Positions 48,740 through 48,855 of a stretch of DNA of 48,855 bases are shown here, piece after piece. How positions within the stretch are numbered: position 1 is the first letter of the stretch; the number at the start of each line of letters is the position of its first letter. The stretch is from Bacteroidales bacterium. Its GTDB lineage: Bacteria > Bacteroidota > Bacteroidia > Bacteroidales > P3. Under the pieces are notes generated by a model. It was not told the DNA's origin, made no database searches, and worked only from the letters and a program-made list of their open reading frames with translations. The translations under genes were made by a program, and so were the position numbers. Location of the stretch: assembly GCA_004551865.1 (NCBI GenBank), contig SFPR01000005.1, positions 1-48,855 of the forward strand, given 5' to 3'.

Positions 48740-48855
48740 ATGAAGAAATTGATTTTGTTGGCAGTGAATAAACTCCTGAGAGGATTGGGGTTTAAGTTGG
48801 TGAGCTTGGAAGGGGGGCTGAAAATAAGAAAGTATTTTAGAGACAAAAGTTTCAT
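48740..48855 (+). CDS. Start of an incomplete gene, function unknown
   Basis: An ATG at 48740 opens a frame that is still open at the window end (38 codons, beginning MKKLILLAVNKLLRGLGFKLV). The basic, amphipathic N-terminus and the preceding -7 box make it a likely real gene. The visible piece is too short to name a family. Confidence 0.45.
   Translation, partial: MKKLILLAVNKLLRGLGFKLVSLEGGLKIRKYFRDKSF

Overview
The window looks like the chromosome of an anaerobic, amino-acid-fermenting member of the Bacteroidales (Bacteroidota). Nearly every transcription unit is preceded by a Bacteroidota-type -7 box (TAnnTTTG) and Shine-Dalgarno sequences are mostly absent. Several families are typical of the phylum (DUF4834-like, PepSY-like lipoprotein, FAD-linked Etf with a long acyl-CoA dehydrogenase). 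Genus cannot be fixed from sequence alone. There are no rRNA genes, phage genes, transposases or CRISPR arrays, and one tRNA (Ser, CGA).

Layout. 1-777: 3' part of a COG0701/ArsP-type permease. 1060-4747: etfB-etfA-acyl-CoA dehydrogenase operon. 4846-7015 (minus): DUF454 protein, RlmI-type methyltransferase, BamE-like membrane protein. 7265-11552 (plus): small outer-membrane protein, AtoE-type short-chain fatty acid transporter, lipoprotein, endonuclease/exonuclease/phosphatase-family protein and nth. 11572-17426 (minus): guaD, M50B-like protease, aroE, dedA, TPR protein and a secreted protein. 17562-21210: trmD and gcvP, convergent around a terminator. 21298-26394 (minus): nitroreductase, fabD, FecCD/FecE-type ABC importer, SulP transporter. 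26663-30502 (plus): lpdA, rfbC, recQ. 30599-34309 (minus): UPF0104 protein, mscS, hflX, ribE. 34763-40257 (plus): rhomboid protease, Usp protein, small membrane protein, then kamA and two genes resembling kamB and kamC. 40325-41316 (minus): tRNA-Ser and prmC. 41409-43560: a DNA methyltransferase and a probable restriction endonuclease. 43600-48855: ribD, a secreted protein with 63-bp internal repeats, a PepSY-like lipoprotein, gdhA, a small membrane protein and the start of another gene.

Metabolism. Lysine 2,3-aminomutase with its accessory genes, Etf plus acyl-CoA dehydrogenase, an AtoE-type transporter, glutamate dehydrogenase and the glycine-cleavage P and L proteins together suggest amino-acid fermentation to short-chain acids. 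The rest of the lysine pathway (kamDE, kdd, kce, kal) is not in this window.

The most striking non-coding signal is a family of ten intergenic elements of about 75 bp. Each has four copies of an odd-centred palindrome, AAACG-S-CGTTT. Centre-to-centre spacing is 21 bp in 28 of 30 intervals and 22 bp in the other two, i.e. two turns of B-DNA. Decayed single or extended copies also exist (12082, 36530, and an eight-position array at 46377-46535). The elements occur between convergent, divergent and tandem genes and never inside a convincing coding region. I do not recognise them as a described repeat family; they are my main candidate for something undescribed. A second candidate is the roughly 210-nt leader upstream of the repeat protein at 45056, with a possible pseudoknot and a 15-codon ORF.
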